From positions 1-9,131 of the forward strand of contig JAAZGC010000102.1 in the NCBI GenBank assembly GCA_012511425.1: DNA of 9,131 bases, given 5' to 3'. Positions 6,521 to 9,131 of this stretch are shown here, piece after piece. The position numbers were made by a program, and so were the translations under genes. Positions within the stretch are counted from its first letter, which is position 1. Each line of letters begins with the position of its first letter. The notes below the pieces were generated by a model that worked only from the letters and a program-made list of their open reading frames with translations, was not told where the DNA came from and made no database searches. The DNA comes from Clostridiales bacterium. GTDB lineage: Bacteria; Bacillota; Clostridia; Oscillospirales; CAG-272.

Positions 6521-7810
6521 ATGCTGAAAAGATATACAAAAGATAACATTCAACTCCTGCTTCGGAAATTGGGGGAACGCGCCGACAACATCCCTCAAAA
6601 GGTGCTTGAAACGGTAAACGGCGTTATCGCCGCCATCCGCAAAGACGGCGACGCCGCGCTTAAAAAATTCACCCTTGATTTTGACGGCGTCGCGCTCGAC
6701 AGCCTCTATCTTACCGACAAAGAAGCCGAGGAGGCGCTCGCAAAGCTGCCCGACGGGCTTTATGAGACGATGGAGCGGGCAGCGGTCAACATCCGCGCTT
6801 TTCATGAAAAACAGCGGGAGGAGGGCTTTATCAGCGCCCGTCCCGGACGGGTCACCGGTCAGCGGGTACTGCCGCTTAGAACGGTCGGAATGTATGTGCC
6901 GGGCGGGACGGCGGCTTATCCGAGTTCGGTTCTGATGAACGCGATTCCGGCGAAAGTCGCGGGAGTTGCGGAGCTTATCATGGCAACGCCGCCGAAAAAA
7001 GAAGGCCTGAACCCCGCCGTCGTCGCGGCGGCGAAGATTGCCGGAGTTGACAAGATACTGCTAGCGGGCGGCGCTCAGGTTATCGCCGCGCTCGCTTACG
7101 GCACCGAAAGCGTTAAAAAAGTAGACAAGATAGTCGGCCCGGGCAACGATTACGTCGCGACCGCAAAGCGGCTCGTTTACGGCGCGGTCGATATCGATAT
7201 GATCGCCGGTCCTTCCGAGGTGCTGATAATCGCCGACGAGACCGCGAATCCGGCATATGTCGCCGCCGACCTTATGTCGCAGGCGGAGCATGACCCCCGC
7301 GCCGCCGCAGTTCTGATAACGACCGATGAAAAGCTCGCCGACAAAGTCGACTGTGAGCTGAAACGACAGATAGCCTTGCTTCCCCGCGCGGAGACGATTA
7401 AAAAATCCCTCGGCGAATTCGGCGCAGTTGTGATTATTGATACAATCGACGAAGCGGTCGCGCTGTCAAACGAGATTGCGCCGGAACACCTTGAGCTTTC
7501 GATTGCCGATCCGTTCTCGAAATTAGGGCTTGTCGAAAACGCCGGTTCGGTATTTCTGGGACACGACACGCCGGAACCGCTGGGTGACTATTACGCCGGT
7601 CCGAACCACGTTTTGCCGACGAACGGTACCGCCAGATTTGCGTCGGCGCTCTCGGTTTCTTCATTTGTAAAGCGCTCGAGTTATCTTTGCTATGACAGAG
7701 CCAGCCTGCTCGAAGACGCCGACGATGTTATCAGGTTTGCCGAAGCCGAGGGGCTGGGAGCGCACGCAAATTCGATAAGACAGAGGTTAAACAAAGATGA
7801 AAACGCCTGA
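6521..7810 (+). CDS. hisD: Histidinol dehydrogenase HisD
   Basis: Zinc- and NAD-dependent enzyme that oxidises L-histidinol to histidine in two steps, the end of the pathway. The 429 residues match the usual length. Family signatures are GMYVPGGTAAYPSSVLMN, VDKIVGPGNDYVATAKRLVYG, DIDMIAGPSEVLI, SQAEHDP, APEHLEL and GDYYAGPNHVLPT. By comparison with the E. coli enzyme, the zinc ligands are Q254, H257, D356 and H415, and the catalytic pair is E322-H323. All are present, so it should be active. Start ATG 6521 is 7 nt after hisG, with only a weak GAGAAG ribosome site, so it probably relies on coupling to hisG translation. Its last 14 bases overlap the start of hisC. Confidence 0.97.
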   Translation: MLKRYTKDNIQLLLRKLGERADNIPQKVLETVNGVIAAIRKDGDAALKKFTLDFDGVALDSLYLTDKEAEEALAKLPDGLYETMERAAVNIRAFHEKQREEGFISARPGRVTGQRVLPLRTVGMYVPGGTAAYPSSVLMNAIPAKVAGVAELIMATPPKKEGLNPAVVAAAKIAGVDKILLAGGAQVIAALAYGTESVKKVDKIVGPGNDYVATAKRLVYGAVDIDMIAGPSEVLIIADETANPAYVAADLMSQAEHDPRAAAVLITTDEKLADKVDCELKRQIALLPRAETIKKSLGEFGAVVIIDTIDEAVALSNEIAPEHLELSIADPFSKLGLVENAGSVFLGHDTPEPLGDYYAGPNHVLPTNGTARFASALSVSSFVKRSSYLCYDRASLLEDADDVIRFAEAEGLGAHANSIRQRLNKDENA

Positions 7811-8900
7811 CGCAGCCGGTTTTCTTTCCGAAAAAATTAATAATATCGCCGAATATCAGCCGAATCTCGAGATACTGCCGATAAGGCTCGATGCGAACGA
7901 AAGCCCTTTTCCGCTGTCCGACGCGCTTAGAGCCGATTTTTCCGGATATATCGCCGGGGCGGAGTTTAACCGCTACCCCGACCCTTTGGCCGGGGATATC
8001 ATCGCCGAGTTCGGCGCCGCTTACGGCGTGCCGGCGGAAAATCTCGTCTGCTCCAACGGTTCGGACGAGATGATATCGATAATCTGCGCCTCCTTTCTTT
8101 CAAAGGGGGAGAAAGCGGTATTCCTGCGTCCCGACTTTTCGATGTATGAGTTCTACTCGTCGCTTGCCGAAGTCGATGTTTCCGCTTATCAAAAGTCTGA
8201 CGGGTGCTTTATCTGCTTTGACAGCCTTGAGGCGCAGATAAAGTCAGTCGGCGCAAGGCTTGTTATCTTTTCAAACCCATGCAATCCGACCGGGGTGATG
8301 TATCCGCGGGAGCTTGTCCTCGGATTTGTCCGCCGGCTCGCGGAATACGGTACGGTATGCGTCGTTGACGAAGCGTATATGGATTTTGCCCGTACCGACG
8401 AGTCGCTGATGAAGCCGGAACTGCTTTTGAGCGAGCCGAATCTTATCGTGCTCCGCACATTGTCGAAATTAGGGCTTGCAGGACTCCGCCTGGGATTCGC
8501 CGCGGCAAACGAGACGCTTATCCGCGGGATAAAAAAGGTCAAAAGCCCTTATAACGTAAACTCGGCTTCTCAGGCGATGGGAACGCTTGCGCTCCGCCGG
8601 TTCGATGAATTCCGCCGGAATGCGGCAAAGATACGCAAAGGCACGGCGGCGCTTTATTCGGCGCTTCTGCCGTTTTCGGATAGTTTGGGATTTAAAGTCT
8701 CGGAATCGGATGCGAATTTCGTATTTCTCCGCTTCGGCGCCCCCGCCGCTCCGCGTAAAATCCACGGCGAGCTTTTGAAGCGCGGAATTTCGGTTCGGCT
8801 GTTTGCCGGACTTTCCGCCCTGCGCATCACCTGCGGCGCCGAAGAAGAAAACGCCGCGTTAATCAGCGCGATAAAACAGATATCAGCCGACATGAGGTGA
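7797..8900 (+). CDS. hisC: Histidinol-phosphate aminotransferase HisC
   Basis: PLP-dependent fold-type I aminotransferase converting imidazole-acetol phosphate and glutamate to histidinol phosphate. The 367 residues fit the family. Visible motifs: LDANESPFPL near the N-terminus, FNRYPDP, SNGSDEMI (cofactor phosphate region), NPCNPTG (N163), VVDEAYMDF (D191, Y194), the PLP lysine in TLSKLGLAGLRLGF (K224) and the substrate-binding arginine R231. Start ATG 7797 lies inside the end of hisD (14-nt overlap in another frame), with AGAGG (7782-7786) 10 nt upstream. The related phenylalanine/tyrosine aminotransferases share the fold, but the position between hisD and hisB makes HisC by far the best call. 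TGA end, 4 nt before hisB. Confidence 0.95.
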   Translation: MKTPDAAGFLSEKINNIAEYQPNLEILPIRLDANESPFPLSDALRADFSGYIAGAEFNRYPDPLAGDIIAEFGAAYGVPAENLVCSNGSDEMISIICASFLSKGEKAVFLRPDFSMYEFYSSLAEVDVSAYQKSDGCFICFDSLEAQIKSVGARLVIFSNPCNPTGVMYPRELVLGFVRRLAEYGTVCVVDEAYMDFARTDESLMKPELLLSEPNLIVLRTLSKLGLAGLRLGFAAANETLIRGIKKVKSPYNVNSASQAMGTLALRRFDEFRRNAAKIRKGTAALYSALLPFSDSLGFKVSESDANFVFLRFGAPAAPRKIHGELLKRGISVRLFAGLSALRITCGAEEENAALISAIKQISADMR

Positions 8901-8904
8901 AATT

Positions 8905-9131
8905 ATGCCGACCAAAAACACAAACAGCGACGGCAAAAAAATCCGCTCCGCTTCCCTTGTCCGCAAAACCAAAGAGACGCAGATTTCGATGTCGCTTGAA
9001 CTCGACCGGGAAAAAGGCGGATTTTGCGGCAGTACGGGAATCGGCTTTTTCGACCACATGCTCAACTCCTTCGCCGTTCACGGCGGGTTTGCGATAAATC
9101 TCGAAATGGAAGGCGATCTCGAAGTCGACGG
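8905..9131 (+). CDS. hisB: Imidazoleglycerol-phosphate dehydratase HisB (partial, 5' end)
   Basis: First 75 codons of the enzyme that dehydrates imidazoleglycerol phosphate to imidazole-acetol phosphate, the substrate of HisC. The frame is open to the window edge and is cut off there. Recognisable are VRKTKETQISMSLELDREKG, TGIGFFDHMLNSFAVHGGF (the metal-binding FDHML signature) and EGDLEVD at the cut. The family continues with an HHTVED motif that should lie just beyond 9131. Start ATG 8905 is 4 nt after the hisC stop, and GAGGTGA (8894-8900) acts as both ribosome site and hisC end. The first about 15 residues are a polar N-terminal extension (TKNTNSDGKK). There is no phosphatase domain in front, so this is the monofunctional type and histidinol phosphatase must be encoded elsewhere. 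Confidence 0.93.
   Translation, partial: MPTKNTNSDGKKIRSASLVRKTKETQISMSLELDREKGGFCGSTGIGFFDHMLNSFAVHGGFAINLEMEGDLEVD

Noticed and set aside
7797..7810. 14-nt overlap of hisD and hisC as a possible frameshift or error
   Set aside because: Both proteins have full length and normal ends, and hisC has its own AGAGG ribosome site. Short overlaps are common in compact operons.

Overview
This 9.1 kb window looks like ordinary chromosome from a moderately GC-rich (mid-50s % by eye) member of the Bacillota, probably Clostridia. Two features point there. The first is a PolC-type replicative DNA polymerase III, which is typical of the low-GC Gram-positive lineage. The second is a histidine cluster that starts hisZ-hisG with the short, HisZ-dependent form of HisG. 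All genes are on the + strand, and no mobile element, CRISPR array, tRNA or rRNA was seen.

Region 1 (1-74) holds a GC-rich stem-loop followed by a T-run. It looks like the terminator of an upstream gene outside the window, or a leader hairpin. Region 2 (75-4517) is polC. All expected PolC parts are present: N-terminal domain, OB fold, split PHP domain with an inserted DnaQ-like exonuclease, zinc-binding segment, palm and fingers, helix-hairpin-helix region and the usual C-terminal tail. The frame, however, carries one TAG codon at 4050-4052, inside one of the most conserved blocks of the family. The homologous sequence continues in the same frame directly after it.

Region 3 (4518-4657) is a compact intergenic segment. 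It holds a Rho-independent terminator for polC and a near-consensus extended -10 promoter whose -10 box lies inside a perfect 7-4-7 inverted repeat, a candidate operator. The leader is only about 35 nt, which leaves no room for a T-box.

Region 4 (4658-9131) is a tightly packed histidine biosynthesis operon: hisZ, hisG, hisD, hisC and the first 75 codons of hisB, running off the right edge. HisG and HisZ together catalyse and control the first step (ATP plus PRPP). HisB, HisC and HisD act late in the pathway (imidazoleglycerol-phosphate dehydration, transamination, and histidinol oxidation to histidine). Adjacent genes overlap or lie within 7 nt of each other, implying co-transcription and translational coupling.

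The main point needing a second look is the in-frame amber codon in polC. It could be a sequencing or assembly error, a real nonsense mutation, a split gene, or UAG recoding. No complete gene in the window terminates in TAG (four use TGA, one TAA). The second most interesting point is the palindrome over the his promoter.
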